Under the pieces are notes generated by a model, which saw only the letters and a program-made list of their open reading frames with translations, did not search any database and was not told the DNA's origin. This document shows positions 35,628 through 44,760 of a DNA stretch of 64,000 nucleotides, piece by piece; the stretch's first letter is position 1, and the number at the start of each line of letters is the position of its first letter. Source of the stretch: Persephonella sp964519345 (GTDB taxonomy: Bacteria > Aquificota > Aquificia > Aquificales > Hydrogenothermaceae); the NCBI GenBank assembly GCA_964519345.1, contig CAZFKX010000017.1, positions 23,455 to 87,454 of the forward strand, in the 5' to 3' direction. The translations under genes and the position numbers were made by a program.

Positions 35628-35966
35628 ATGAAGAAAATTGAAGCGATTATCAAACCTTTCAAACTTGATGAGGTTAAGGACGCTTTAACGGAAATAGGTG
35701 TTTACGGTATGACTGTATCTGAAGCAAAAGGATTTGGAAGACAAAAAGGTCATACTGAGCTTTACAGAGGAGCAGAGTATGTTATTGATTTTCTTCCAAA
35801 GCTTAAAATAGAGATTGTTGTTGACGACTCTATGGTTGAGAAGGTTGTTGAAACTATAGCAAATACAGCAAGAACAGGAAGAATAGGAGATGGAAAGATT
35901 TTTATAATTCCTGTTGAAGATGCAATAAGGATAAGAACTGGTGAAAGAGGACCGGAAGCAATTTAG
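35628..35966 (+). CDS. glnB: Nitrogen regulatory protein P-II
   Basis: Trimeric signal protein that senses 2-oxoglutarate, ATP and ADP and reports nitrogen status to glutamine synthetase and transcription regulators. The 112-residue sequence has full length, the T-loop with the modifiable Tyr51 in RGAEYVIDF, the B-loop ARTGRIGDGKIFI and the C-loop IRTGERGPEAI. A GGAGGG site precedes the ATG. It forms an operon with glnA, 31 bases downstream, under the sigma-54 promoter. Confidence 0.97.
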   Translation: MKKIEAIIKPFKLDEVKDALTEIGVYGMTVSEAKGFGRQKGHTELYRGAEYVIDFLPKLKIEIVVDDSMVEKVVETIANTARTGRIGDGKIFIIPVEDAIRIRTGERGPEAI

Positions 35967-35997
35967 TCTCATAGAATCAAATCAGGAGGTACTTTAA

Positions 35998-37425
35998 ATG
36001 GCTATGATTCAGTGTCAAACGCCAGATGATGTTTTAAGAGTTATTTCAGAAAAAGGAATTGTTTTTATTGACCTGAAGTTTTCAGACCCTTTTGGACAGT
36101 GGCAACATCTAACAATACCAGCACATGAATTCTCAGCTGAAAGTTTTGAGAATGGTATTCCTTTTGATGGCTCTTCAATTAGAGGCTGGAAAGGAATACA
36201 GGAGTCGGATATGCTTCTTATTCCAGATCCAAAATCCGCATTTATAGATCCGTTTATAGAAGAGCCAACCATATCATTAGTGTGTGATGTTGAGGATCCA
36301 ATAACAAGAGAGGCTTATAACAGAGATCCAAGGCAGATAGCTAAAAAAGCTATAGAGTTCTTAAGGTCAACAGGTATTGGTGATATAGCATTTTTCGGAC
36401 CTGAAGCTGAGTTTTTCATATTTGATGATATAAAATTCAGTAATGGTCCAAATCACTCATATTACGAGATTGACTCTGTTGAAGGTTGGTGGAATACAGG
36501 TAGGGAAGAGATGCCTAACTTAGGATATAAAACTCCTTACAAAAGAGGATACTTCCCTGTACCGCCCCTTGATAAAATGTCTGCTATAAGAAGAGATATG
36601 GTAAAAACACTTGAAGAGGTTGGCATAACCGTTGAAAGAGAACACCACGAAGTTGGTACGGCAGGTCAGGGCGAGATCAACTTCAGGTTTGCTGATCTTG
36701 TAACAACAGGAGATAATGTTCTTAAGTATAAGTACGTCTTGAGAAATGTCGGTTTCAAACATGGAAAGTATGTAACATTCCTGCCTAAGCCAATTGCTGG
36801 TGATAATGGATCAGGAATGCATATACATTTTTCTATCTGGAAAGGCGATCAGAATATGTTTGCAGGAGATCAGTATGCTGGTCTTTCAGAGATTGCACTT
36901 TATGCTATAGGGGGAATTATAAAACATGGAAAGGCTATAGCAGCATTTACAAACCCAACCACAAACTCATATCACAGACTTGTTCCAGGTTTTGAAGCCC
37001 CTGTAAGACTTGCTTACTCTGCAAGAAATAGATCTGCTGCTATAAGAATACCTATGGGTTCAGTATCTCCAAAGGCTAAAAGAATCGAAGTAAGATTTCC
37101 TGATGCATCTTCCAACCCGTATCTTGCATTTGTTGCTCTATTAATGGCAGCTATTGATGGTATAGAGAATAAGATCCATCCTGGAGAGCCTTTAGACAAA
37201 GATATCTACTCTCTATCTCCTGAGGAACTTGCAAATGTTCCAGAAACTCCTGGATCTCTTCAGGAAGCTATAGATTCTCTTAAGGAAGATATGGATTTTC
37301 TACTTAAAGGTGGTGTCGTAGATGAGGACTTCATACAGATGTGGATAGAGACAAAGCAGGCAGAGGTTGACGAAATAAGACTTGTTCCTCATCCAAAGGA
37401 GTTTGAACTGTATTACGACATATAA
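35998..37425 (+). CDS. glnA: Glutamine synthetase type I
   Basis: Makes glutamine from glutamate and ammonia. The 475-residue protein has the GSI signatures FDGSSIRGWK, FGPEAEFFIFDD, the metal site VEREHHEVGTAGQGEINFRF, the ATP site FLPKPIAGDNGSGMHIHFS, and NRSAAIRIP. A tyrosine at the adenylylation position (Tyr404, in DKDIYSLSPEE) is present, so the enzyme could be regulated by GlnE, though no glnE is in view. Start ATG has an AGGAGG site. It ends in a strong terminator. Confidence 0.97.
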   Translation: MAMIQCQTPDDVLRVISEKGIVFIDLKFSDPFGQWQHLTIPAHEFSAESFENGIPFDGSSIRGWKGIQESDMLLIPDPKSAFIDPFIEEPTISLVCDVEDPITREAYNRDPRQIAKKAIEFLRSTGIGDIAFFGPEAEFFIFDDIKFSNGPNHSYYEIDSVEGWWNTGREEMPNLGYKTPYKRGYFPVPPLDKMSAIRRDMVKTLEEVGITVEREHHEVGTAGQGEINFRFADLVTTGDNVLKYKYVLRNVGFKHGKYVTFLPKPIAGDNGSGMHIHFSIWKGDQNMFAGDQYAGLSEIALYAIGGIIKHGKAIAAFTNPTTNSYHRLVPGFEAPVRLAYSARNRSAAIRIPMGSVSPKAKRIEVRFPDASSNPYLAFVALLMAAIDGIENKIHPGEPLDKDIYSLSPEELANVPETPGSLQEAIDSLKEDMDFLLKGGVVDEDFIQMWIETKQAEVDEIRLVPHPKEFELYYDI

Positions 37426-37431
37426 TATACT

Positions 37432-37453
37432 GCCCCCATTAAGGGGGCTTTCT
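37432..37453 (+). terminator. Intrinsic terminator after glnA
   Basis: GCCCCC (37432-37437), loop ATTAA, GGGGGC (37443-37448), then TTTCT. It closes the glnBA operon. Confidence 0.8.
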
Positions 37454-37514
37454 ATTAGAAATAAATTCATTTATACTATAGTATCTATAAAACCATTATA
37501 GTTGTGGTGTCAGA

Positions 37515-38576
37515 TTGGATGAAAGATCTAAAGCTGCCATAGAGTCGTTCCGTCAGGCGACAGAGCATGATATCACTACTTTTTTGATTTTTGTTTTTAT
37601 AATCCTTTTACTTCTTTTTCTCATACTTCTTGGTTTTTATTTTAGGAAAACTATCAAAGATAAACTTATGAAAAGATTATTTCTAAAAAATCTAAAAGAG
37701 AAAAATATTCCGGAAAAAGCTGGGGAGATAATATGGAAATACTCTAAAAAACTCGGAAGAGATCCTTTTCTTGCTCTTGAGTTTAAAGCACCTTTTGAAA
37801 AAGTTATATCACTTTATGTTGAGGAGAATCCAAATTATGATGAGGATATGCTTAAAGAACTAAGGAAAAAGCTTGGATTTGATATATGTCCTCCTTTCGT
37901 TCCTCTGTCATCTACTAAAGACATAGATATATTTCAATCAGGCAGAATAAGTACGGAAAATAAAGAGGTTTATAATGCGGCTCTTTATGATAAAGATGAG
38001 AAGCATATGTACTGGTACCTTATAGATGCCCATACGGATCTTCCCCATTTGAAAGGTAGTATGGTCAAGATAACACTTTTAAGGAGAGGAGACGCGATTT
38101 ACAAAATAACAGGAGTGGTTGAAGACACATTTTTAGAGCTTGAAAAAACGATACTTAAGCTTCCTCATACATTTGATATGGAAAGAATACAGAGGAGAGA
38201 ACATGCCAGGGTAGATGTTGAGATTCCTGCTGTTGTTGAAAAAATTGAGATACATCCAAGCGGTGTTGAGAAAGTGAAAAGAATAGAGGGGCTTATAGCG
38301 GACATAAGCGTTGGGGGTGCGAGATTCTGTATTTCTGCAGATAGGAGAACTGAAGCAAATCTAAATATAAATAATGAAGTGAAGCTTATATTTACTGTGG
38401 ATGGAAGAAAGTTGGAAATTAATAGTGTTATTGTAAATATATACGAAAGAAAAACAACAGTCTGTTACGGTATTAAATTTAAAAAGATGGAAAAATATGA
38501 AGAGAATGTTCTCTCAGACTTTATAAAGAAAGAGCAGAAAAAACTCATGAAGCTTGTCCAGATGCAGAGGGGATAA
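37515..38576 (+). CDS. Membrane-anchored PilZ-domain protein (cyclic-di-GMP receptor)
   Basis: A 353-residue protein with an N-terminal membrane helix (about 22-43), a helical region, a YcgR-N-like beta domain (about 125-215) and a C-terminal PilZ domain. The PilZ c-di-GMP-binding parts are both visible: RREHARV near residue 227 and DISVGGARF from 263. It is probably an effector that changes motility or surface structures when c-di-GMP rises. Domain order resembles YcgR but with an added membrane anchor. The only in-frame start near the front is a TTG with a weak ribosome site, so the exact start is uncertain. Confidence 0.82.
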   Translation: MDERSKAAIESFRQATEHDITTFLIFVFIILLLLFLILLGFYFRKTIKDKLMKRLFLKNLKEKNIPEKAGEIIWKYSKKLGRDPFLALEFKAPFEKVISLYVEENPNYDEDMLKELRKKLGFDICPPFVPLSSTKDIDIFQSGRISTENKEVYNAALYDKDEKHMYWYLIDAHTDLPHLKGSMVKITLLRRGDAIYKITGVVEDTFLELEKTILKLPHTFDMERIQRREHARVDVEIPAVVEKIEIHPSGVEKVKRIEGLIADISVGGARFCISADRRTEANLNINNEVKLIFTVDGRKLEINSVIVNIYERKTTVCYGIKFKKMEKYEENVLSDFIKKEQKKLMKLVQMQRG

Positions 38577-38664
38577 TTATATCCAGATTGCCCAAAATTA
38601 TGCCGGTCATTATATTTAAAAGTTAAGAGAAAGACAGATAAGCTTATTAGAGGGGTAGGGAAAG

Positions 38665-39627
38665 TTGTTTAAAGTGGTAAAGCTCTTTTTGTTTTTCCTT
38701 TATGCTTTTATTCTATCCTGTAGCCTCGACTACTCCTCAATGGATGTTGAAGAACTTGAAATACTATACAATAAAGAAAACAAAACTGAAGTTTTACCGT
38801 ATCTATGTAGAAAGTATTATAAAAAATATCAGAAAGAACTTATAAATAAAGATTACATACTGAACAAAACCAATGAATATATGGATAAAACTATTAAATA
38901 CTGCAGTTTGTCATTTAAAAAAAATAATGATATTGGATCGGCAAAAATTTTAGAGGAGCTATATTTCTCAAGTTATGTAAACACAAAAAAAAATTTCCTT
39001 TACTTTTTATACTGGGCGTACAGATCCAATGATAAAGATACCCTTGAAACATTTACAAAAAAAGATTCTGTAATATTTGCAGTTCTCTTTCATTCAGATA
39101 AACTTATGAAGTATCTTATAAAAGATATAAACTATATATCTGATCAGGAAGTTATAAACAGATTTAAGACAGCTCACAGACTTCTTGTTGAGTATCAGAA
39201 GGATATAAAAAAGGTCGAGAACTCGTGGCTTTTCTATACAGATAAGGAATATATAACAAAATCTTTCTCAGAGCTCACATTAGGTTTTGATCAGCTTGTT
39301 AAAGATATGAGATCCAATAGATTTCTTGTATCTGAGGTAAGAGAAAATCTAACAAGGTATGAAAAAGCCTATTTCACAAGTAGAAAAGCAAAAAAGTATG
39401 TTGAGCTGTTTTATACGCTTAAGGCTCTTATGAGAATCAATCTGGATAATTTTTATATATTTACTTTAAAGAAAGAGGATATAAATAAAGGTATAGCGGA
39501 AGCTATGAATGTGAAAGATGAAGATACACAGATCTTACAGGAAGTTCTTCCTGTTGTAAAGGAGTTTATTGAGGAAAAGGATAAATATATTAAAAAATAT
39601 GACGAAATACTTAAAAAGGAAATCTAA
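38665..39627 (+). CDS. Lipoprotein of unknown function, paired with a TPR protein
   Basis: A 320-residue protein with a lipoprotein signal peptide; the lipobox ends at Cys19 (AFILSC). The mature part is helical and Lys/Tyr-rich with no recognised domain; helices such as DTETFTKK-type and a C-terminal KKEDINKGIAEAMN region suggest an all-helical fold. It starts with a TTG behind AGGG and ends 5 bases before the large TPR gene, so the two are most likely made together in the envelope. Codon use matches the neighbours. Confidence 0.65.
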   Translation: MFKVVKLFLFFLYAFILSCSLDYSSMDVEELEILYNKENKTEVLPYLCRKYYKKYQKELINKDYILNKTNEYMDKTIKYCSLSFKKNNDIGSAKILEELYFSSYVNTKKNFLYFLYWAYRSNDKDTLETFTKKDSVIFAVLFHSDKLMKYLIKDINYISDQEVINRFKTAHRLLVEYQKDIKKVENSWLFYTDKEYITKSFSELTLGFDQLVKDMRSNRFLVSEVRENLTRYEKAYFTSRKAKKYVELFYTLKALMRINLDNFYIFTLKKEDINKGIAEAMNVKDEDTQILQEVLPVVKEFIEEKDKYIKKYDEILKKEI

Positions 39628-39632
39628 AGATT

Positions 39633-42245
39633 ATGGCTAAAAGAAAACTTTCAAAAACAAACATATTTATACTAACGTTAGTTCTTATCGTCGTTTTTGG
39701 AAACTTTTTAATATTGACCGTTGCAAACGATAAACAACTTTATCAGCTTTCCAAAGAACTGGAGTCTCAGGCAGATAAATTTTACCAGAAAAAAGAGTTT
39801 AAAAAATCACTTGATTTTTACAAAAAATCGCTAAAAAATTACGAAGATCTAACAATATATAAATTTTTTGTAAAAGAAGATATAGAAAGGGTAAGGAAAA
39901 AAATAGAGACTGATCAGAACTTTAAGAAACTTTCCGAAGGTTATATTTACTTTAATGGGAAATGGGTAAGTGAGAAAGAACTGAGGAAGCTTCTAAAGGA
40001 AAAATCGGAATTAATTAATGATATTCATATAATACTTAAGACAGCAAAATTTTTTGGTGATATATCATCCCTTGAGAATGATATAAAGATATATGAAAGC
40101 GGTCTTGAACTTATAGAAAAGAGCAAATTCAAAGAAGATCCTGATGTAAAAAATCTTAAAAATAAGATAGTTGAGAAACTGTATAAGCTGTATATTAATG
40201 CTGGAGAAAGGTATAAGAAGCTTGGAGATCTAAAGAAAACGGCTGATTACTATGAAAAAGCACTAAGATTTAAGGAAGATGAGAATATAAAAAGGGAACT
40301 TTCACAGATATATATAAACTTAGCAAAAGAATATGTTGATAAGAGAAAGTTTAATGATGCTTTAAATACTGTTTTAAAGGCAAAAAAATTAGGTTTTGAA
40401 ACTGATGAACTGGAAAAAAAGATAAAAGAAATAGTTGCCGAGTTGCATCCTGAAAATATAAAAGATGTTGATGACCCTTCTGTTTACTTTTTCCTTTCAA
40501 AAAAATCGTATGAAAGTGGTAATTACGAAAAAGCAGCAGAGCTTTGTGAGAAAAGTATAAATCTTGGAAAAAAGGATAAAGAAGCTTTTCTTCTGTGTGG
40601 AAAAATATATTACAGCCTTAAAGATCATAATAGATCTCTTGATTATCTGAACAGAATCTCGCAAATAGACACTGAAGTTGAGATCTTAAAAGGTTTAAAC
40701 CTTTTCCATTTGAAAAAATATAATGATGCTTTACTTTTGTTAGAAAAATACTCGGAAAAAAATGAGATAAAAGATTATATCTTTGAGATTTACAGGGAAT
40801 TAGGTTACGCTTCCTTAAAGGAATATCCGGATAGGGCTGTAGAATATCTAAAAAAAGCAGTATTTATCAAAAAAGATCCTGATATCTATATTAAGCTGGC
40901 AGATATATATTTTGAAAGTAAAGATTTTTTATCGGCCTATACCTATTATAAAAAGGCTGTACAGTTAGATCCGAAACGAAAGAAAGAGATTATTCCTAAT
41001 TTTATAAAATGTACAAAAATGTTAGCTGACAAAGAATTTCGTAATAAAAATTATAGAAAGGCCCTCTCTTACTACAATGAATATCTATCTATAAAACCAG
41101 ACGATATAAAAGTTCTTGAGAAGGTTGGTGATATACATAAAGCTCTTGGAAATAAAAAAACCGCTATCAGTTATTACGAAAGAATAATGAAAATTAATAG
41201 AAAATATTTTGATAAGAATGTGTCTAAGAAACTTCTTGATCTTAGACTTGAGGTGGGAGACATATATTTTGCGGATGGTGATTATGAAAAGGCTATCTAT
41301 CATTATAAAAAGGCTCTTGTTTTCTCAGACAGCGAGAGGCTCGCTGAAAAGCTTGCAAAAGCTTACATAAAAATGGGTGATAGATATTTAAATATGAGGA
41401 AGTATGAAAGGGCACTTGACTACTATATTAAGGGGATATCTCTCAAGCCGTCCTTAGGCGTAAATATAGAGAAAAATCTTGGAGAAGCTTACGTAGGTGT
41501 TGGCGAGATACTTTTTAAAAAGGGAAATTTCAATAAGGCTGTCAAATACTTTAATAAGGCGGAGAAATTTTTAAAAGATGATTTTAGAATTTATTACTAT
41601 AGAGGTCTTTCTTATCTTAAATTAGGGAAAAGAGAAAAGGCTGTAAAAGATCTTGAGAAAGCTGTAGTTAAAAAGAAGGATCTTTATGATATCAAACTGA
41701 AGCTTGCAGATCTTTATATCCAGAAAGGTGATATAAAGAATGGAGAAAGTTATGTTGATCGGCTTATATCTGAGAAAAAATTTTTAGACAAAGTTTATAT
41801 GATGAAAGGGGATATATACTTTTCAAAAGGGGATATAGAAAATGCATTTAAGTACTATATAAAAGCAGAAGAGAGTGGAAATAGATCTGGAGAACTGTAC
41901 TTCAAGATTTCAAAGATATATTTTGAGAAAGGAAATAATCTTAAAACTGTGTCTTATGCAACAAGGGCTATAAAAAAGGGGTTTAAAGATAAACAGGTTT
42001 ATTATATAAGGGGTATGAGCTATTATAGACTGAAAGATTACAAAAATGCTATTAAAGATTTCAGTTCATACATTAAAATAGATCCAGAAAATCCTGATGT
42101 TTATTTTCTCAGAGGAAAACTTTATTATGAACATGGAGATTTTTCAAAAGGGGATTACGGTAGAGCAATTTCAGATATTAAGAAAGCTGTAGTACTTGGT
42201 CATAAGGAAGCTGAAGAATATCTTAAGAAAATTGAAAATAAGTAG
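39633..42245 (+). CDS. Large membrane-anchored tetratricopeptide-repeat protein
   Basis: An 870-residue protein with one N-terminal membrane helix (about 8-29), a short charged linker, and then about fifteen or more TPR units covering roughly residues 180-860 (for example KALSYYNEYLSIKPDDIKVL, DYEKAIYHYKKALVFSDSE, RAIKKGFKDKQVYYIRGMSY). The repeats should form a long superhelix in the periplasm that holds partner proteins. It follows the lipoprotein gene by 5 bases. Similar TPR/lipoprotein pairs serve pili, exopolysaccharide export or cell-surface assembly, but no such gene is adjacent, so its role stays unknown. Confidence 0.8.
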   Translation: MAKRKLSKTNIFILTLVLIVVFGNFLILTVANDKQLYQLSKELESQADKFYQKKEFKKSLDFYKKSLKNYEDLTIYKFFVKEDIERVRKKIETDQNFKKLSEGYIYFNGKWVSEKELRKLLKEKSELINDIHIILKTAKFFGDISSLENDIKIYESGLELIEKSKFKEDPDVKNLKNKIVEKLYKLYINAGERYKKLGDLKKTADYYEKALRFKEDENIKRELSQIYINLAKEYVDKRKFNDALNTVLKAKKLGFETDELEKKIKEIVAELHPENIKDVDDPSVYFFLSKKSYESGNYEKAAELCEKSINLGKKDKEAFLLCGKIYYSLKDHNRSLDYLNRISQIDTEVEILKGLNLFHLKKYNDALLLLEKYSEKNEIKDYIFEIYRELGYASLKEYPDRAVEYLKKAVFIKKDPDIYIKLADIYFESKDFLSAYTYYKKAVQLDPKRKKEIIPNFIKCTKMLADKEFRNKNYRKALSYYNEYLSIKPDDIKVLEKVGDIHKALGNKKTAISYYERIMKINRKYFDKNVSKKLLDLRLEVGDIYFADGDYEKAIYHYKKALVFSDSERLAEKLAKAYIKMGDRYLNMRKYERALDYYIKGISLKPSLGVNIEKNLGEAYVGVGEILFKKGNFNKAVKYFNKAEKFLKDDFRIYYYRGLSYLKLGKREKAVKDLEKAVVKKKDLYDIKLKLADLYIQKGDIKNGESYVDRLISEKKFLDKVYMMKGDIYFSKGDIENAFKYYIKAEESGNRSGELYFKISKIYFEKGNNLKTVSYATRAIKKGFKDKQVYYIRGMSYYRLKDYKNAIKDFSSYIKIDPENPDVYFLRGKLYYEHGDFSKGDYGRAISDIKKAVVLGHKEAEEYLKKIENK

Positions 42246-42284
42246 ATATCGTTTTATCCTATTTCTCAAAAGCAGGAGAGAGTA

Positions 42285-42950
42285 ATGGAAAAGTATCTGA
42301 TTAACGAACTGAAAAAAGAGGAAGCATGGAGACTTTTTAAAATAATAGGTGATTTTGTAGATGGATTTGAGGTTATGCCCCAGTTTATTCCCGCCGTTAC
42401 ATTTTACGGTTCGGCAAGGGTTGAGGAGGGAAACGAGTACTACGAGGCAGCGAGAGAATTGGCAAAAAAACTTGTAAGTAAAGGTTTTTCAATAATAACA
42501 GGCGGCGGTCCTGGAATTATGGAAGCTGGAAATAGAGGAGCTAAGGAGGGAGGTGGAAAGTCTGTAGGCCTGAACATAAATCTTCCTCTTGAACAGGAAC
42601 CTAACCCTTATGCGACTGTGACGATAAATTTCAGGTATTTCTTTGCAAGGAAGGTTATGTTCAACAAGTATGCGACAGCTTATGTTCTCTTTCCCGGCGG
42701 TTATGGAACGCTTGATGAACTTACGGAAACACTTGTTTTAATTCAGACTAAAAAGGTAAAACCGTTTCCTGTAATACTATATGGCTCTGAATACTGGAAC
42801 GGACTTGTTGACTGGATAAAAAATGTTGTTCTTGAAAAAGGTTTTATAGATTTTGAAGATTTCAACCTTATCCAGATATCTGATGATCTGGATCATATTG
42901 TAGATATGATAGTAAGTTTTTATGCTCAACATTATGAATATGAAATTTGA
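42285..42950 (+). CDS. LOG-family nucleotide-binding protein (TIGR00730-like)
   Basis: A 221-residue Rossmann-fold protein with STGGGPGIMEAGNRGA-like motif (here ITGGGPGIMEAGNRGA, near residue 66) and PGGYGTLDELTE (near 136), the two signatures of the LOG family. Characterised members are phosphoribohydrolases that release cytokinin bases from nucleoside monophosphates, or nucleotide-5'-monophosphate nucleosidases; the natural substrate here is unknown. Ribosome site AGGAGAG precedes the ATG. Its end overlaps the kinase-like gene by about 29 bases. Confidence 0.85.
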   Translation: MEKYLINELKKEEAWRLFKIIGDFVDGFEVMPQFIPAVTFYGSARVEEGNEYYEAARELAKKLVSKGFSIITGGGPGIMEAGNRGAKEGGGKSVGLNINLPLEQEPNPYATVTINFRYFFARKVMFNKYATAYVLFPGGYGTLDELTETLVLIQTKKVKPFPVILYGSEYWNGLVDWIKNVVLEKGFIDFEDFNLIQISDDLDHIVDMIVSFYAQHYEYEI

Positions 42951-43536
42951 GGACTTTAAAAAAGAGCTAAAAGATCTTGAAAAGATAGGTGAAGGCTGGA
43001 GAGGTGTAGTTTACAGAGGAAGATTGAATGATAAGGTCATAGCTATTAAAGTTCCTAAGGAACCTTTACATAAAAACGCTGTAAAAAAGGAAGGCAGCAT
43101 TTTAAAGATTGTGAACAGAGAAGGAATAGGTGGAAAACTTATAATAGATGGAGATGATTTTATAGCTTATGAGTATATAGAGGGCAAGCCTTTAAAAAAG
43201 GTTTTGAATCGTAATAACGCAAAAGTTATATTCAGCCAGTTATTAGAACAGGCAAGAAAGCTTGATCTTCTCGGTATAAGTAAGGATGAGATGCACAGAC
43301 CCCACACTAATGTTATAGTTGATAAAAATCTCAATGTTTACCTGATAGATTTTGAAAGGGCTAAAAAGACTGAAAATATACAGAATGTTACACAGCTTGT
43401 TCATTATTTTTTATCAGAAGGGAGTAGGTATCTTCCGCCATTTGATAAAGATAAGCTTATAGAAGCTGCAAGAGAGTATAAGAAGAATAGATCCGATAGA
43501 AATTTTGAGAGAATCAGAAAGATACTGGGGCTTTAG
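42922..43536 (+). CDS. RIO-like putative protein kinase
   Basis: A small (about 204 residues) kinase-fold protein: glycine loop IGEGWRGVVYRG, catalytic lysine in VIAIKVPKE, hinge-like FIAYEYIEGKP, a loop MHRPHTNVIVDKN in the catalytic position and a metal-binding LIDFERAKK instead of DFG. It resembles the predicted Ser/Thr kinase group found in archaea and thermophilic bacteria. The usual catalytic HxD Asp is not obvious (HRPHTN), so activity is uncertain. Three start codons are possible (42922, 42934, 42940), all inside the preceding gene. It lies 3 bases before coaE. Confidence 0.7.
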   Translation: MLNIMNMKFEDFKKELKDLEKIGEGWRGVVYRGRLNDKVIAIKVPKEPLHKNAVKKEGSILKIVNREGIGGKLIIDGDDFIAYEYIEGKPLKKVLNRNNAKVIFSQLLEQARKLDLLGISKDEMHRPHTNVIVDKNLNVYLIDFERAKKTENIQNVTQLVHYFLSEGSRYLPPFDKDKLIEAAREYKKNRSDRNFERIRKILGL

Positions 43537-43539
43537 TAT

Positions 43540-44139
43540 ATGCTTAAGATAGGTCTGACAGGATCAATAGGTACAGGTAAATCAACTGTAGGAAAGATAT
43601 TTTCTGAACTTGGAGCTTACGTAATAGATGCTGATAAAATAGTCCATACATTGCTTAGAAGAAAGGATATAAAGGAGAAAATAAGAGAAGAGTTCGGTGA
43701 TGTATTTGATCTAAAGGGAGAGGTGGACAGAAAGAAACTTGGGAAAATAGTTTTTAAGAATCATAAAAAGAAGAGAATACTTGAGAAAATTATTCATCCT
43801 GAGGTAAGGAAGGAGATAGAAAAAAAGATAAAAGATATAAAAGACAAAGATCCAAACAGTGTTGTTATTGTTGAAGTTCCCCTTCTAATAGAAACAGGTT
43901 CATACAAAGATTATGATATTGTTATTCTCGTTTATGCACCAGAAGAGTTACAGATAGATAGGCTTGTTAAAAAAGGTTATTCTAAGGATGAAGCCGTAAG
44001 AAGAATAAGATCACAACTTCCTATTGAACAAAAAATAAAGTATGCAGATATTGTTATACACAACACAGGAGATTTAGATAAATTAAAAAAAGAGGTTGTG
44101 GAAGTTTATAAGAAACTTAAGGAGAAAGTAAAGGAATGA
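43540..44139 (+). CDS. coaE: Dephospho-CoA kinase
   Basis: Catalyses the last step of coenzyme A synthesis, phosphorylating dephospho-CoA. The 199-residue protein has the P-loop GLTGSIGTGKSTVGKIF at the N-terminus, DADKIVH, the CoA-binding HPEVRKEI, VEVPLLIETG and the lid RLVKKGYSKDEAVRRI. All signatures and the length fit CoaE. It overlaps the next small gene by 4 bases (ATGA). Confidence 0.96.
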   Translation: MLKIGLTGSIGTGKSTVGKIFSELGAYVIDADKIVHTLLRRKDIKEKIREEFGDVFDLKGEVDRKKLGKIVFKNHKKKRILEKIIHPEVRKEIEKKIKDIKDKDPNSVVIVEVPLLIETGSYKDYDIVILVYAPEELQIDRLVKKGYSKDEAVRRIRSQLPIEQKIKYADIVIHNTGDLDKLKKEVVEVYKKLKEKVKE

Positions 44140-44402
44140 TGAAAAATTTAATATCTTTTATTATCTTTTTGTTTTTTTCAGTCTCTTACGGTCTTGAGAT
44201 AAGATCAGATATAAGAATTGAGATAATTTCCCAGATAAAAGTGCTTAAGGAAGAAAAAGAAAGTCTGAAAAAAGAGAGTACTAATGCTGATTATGATAAA
44301 AAAGCTTATATTGAAAAAAGAATTGATGAGATAGAGAAAAAAATAAATAAACTTATAGAGATTCTGGAAAATTATGAAAAATCTGTTTCAAATACTGGTT
44401 AG
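44136..44402 (+). CDS. Small secreted coiled-coil protein, unknown function
   Basis: An 88-residue protein with a signal peptide (about 1-19, ending SYG) and a mature part that is almost wholly charged helix, with heptad-like Ile/Leu spacing consistent with a coiled coil. No family is recognised. It overlaps coaE by 4 bases and the following lipoprotein gene by 29, so the three are read together. A partner role for the cupredoxin-like lipoprotein is possible but unsupported beyond position. Confidence 0.55.
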   Translation: MMKNLISFIIFLFFSVSYGLEIRSDIRIEIISQIKVLKEEKESLKKESTNADYDKKAYIEKRIDEIEKKINKLIEILENYEKSVSNTG

Positions 44403-44760
44403 TATTTTAATTATAAGTCTGACATCAGGTTGCTCAAAAACTGAAGAAAAGCCTGATGTTATTGTGGATATAAAGGTATCAAAAGATGGATATAAACCTG
44501 ATGAGATCTACATTAAGAGAGGTGATGTTGTTCTTTTTAGGGTTGAGGCTATAGACGAAGGAATAGGTGATGACTATACAAAGGAGTATTACGGACACTG
44601 TTTTTATATACTTCCTCCCTACGACATAATGCTGAAAAATATTAAAAAAGGTGAGATAAAACAGATAAAAATAAAGATGGTATATCCGGGAGAGTTTATA
44701 TTTACCTGTCCTTACTGTTCAGGAGTATTTCCAACAAAAGGTGTAATATTTGTCAAGTAG
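44374..44760 (+). CDS. Cupredoxin-like lipoprotein with a partial CuA-type site
   Basis: A 128-residue lipoprotein (lipobox SLTSGC, Cys20) with a cupredoxin beta fold pattern: GYKPDEIYIKRGDVVLFRV, a GHCFYILPPYDI segment (His near 76) and a C-terminal CPYCSGVFPTKGVIFV with cysteines near 112 and 115. The order recalls the copper-binding C-terminal domain of cytochrome oxidase subunit II or nitrous oxide reductase, but the spacing CPYC lacks the usual C-x3-C and the downstream His. It may be a copper carrier or electron-transfer protein of the periplasm. Its end overlaps the convergent transporter gene by 8 bases. Confidence 0.65.
   Translation: MKNLFQILVSILIISLTSGCSKTEEKPDVIVDIKVSKDGYKPDEIYIKRGDVVLFRVEAIDEGIGDDYTKEYYGHCFYILPPYDIMLKNIKKGEIKQIKIKMVYPGEFIFTCPYCSGVFPTKGVIFVK

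Noticed and set aside
39633..42245. Repeat array or CRISPR in the TPR gene
   Set aside because: The repetition is at the protein level with divergent DNA, typical of TPR units, not identical DNA repeats.
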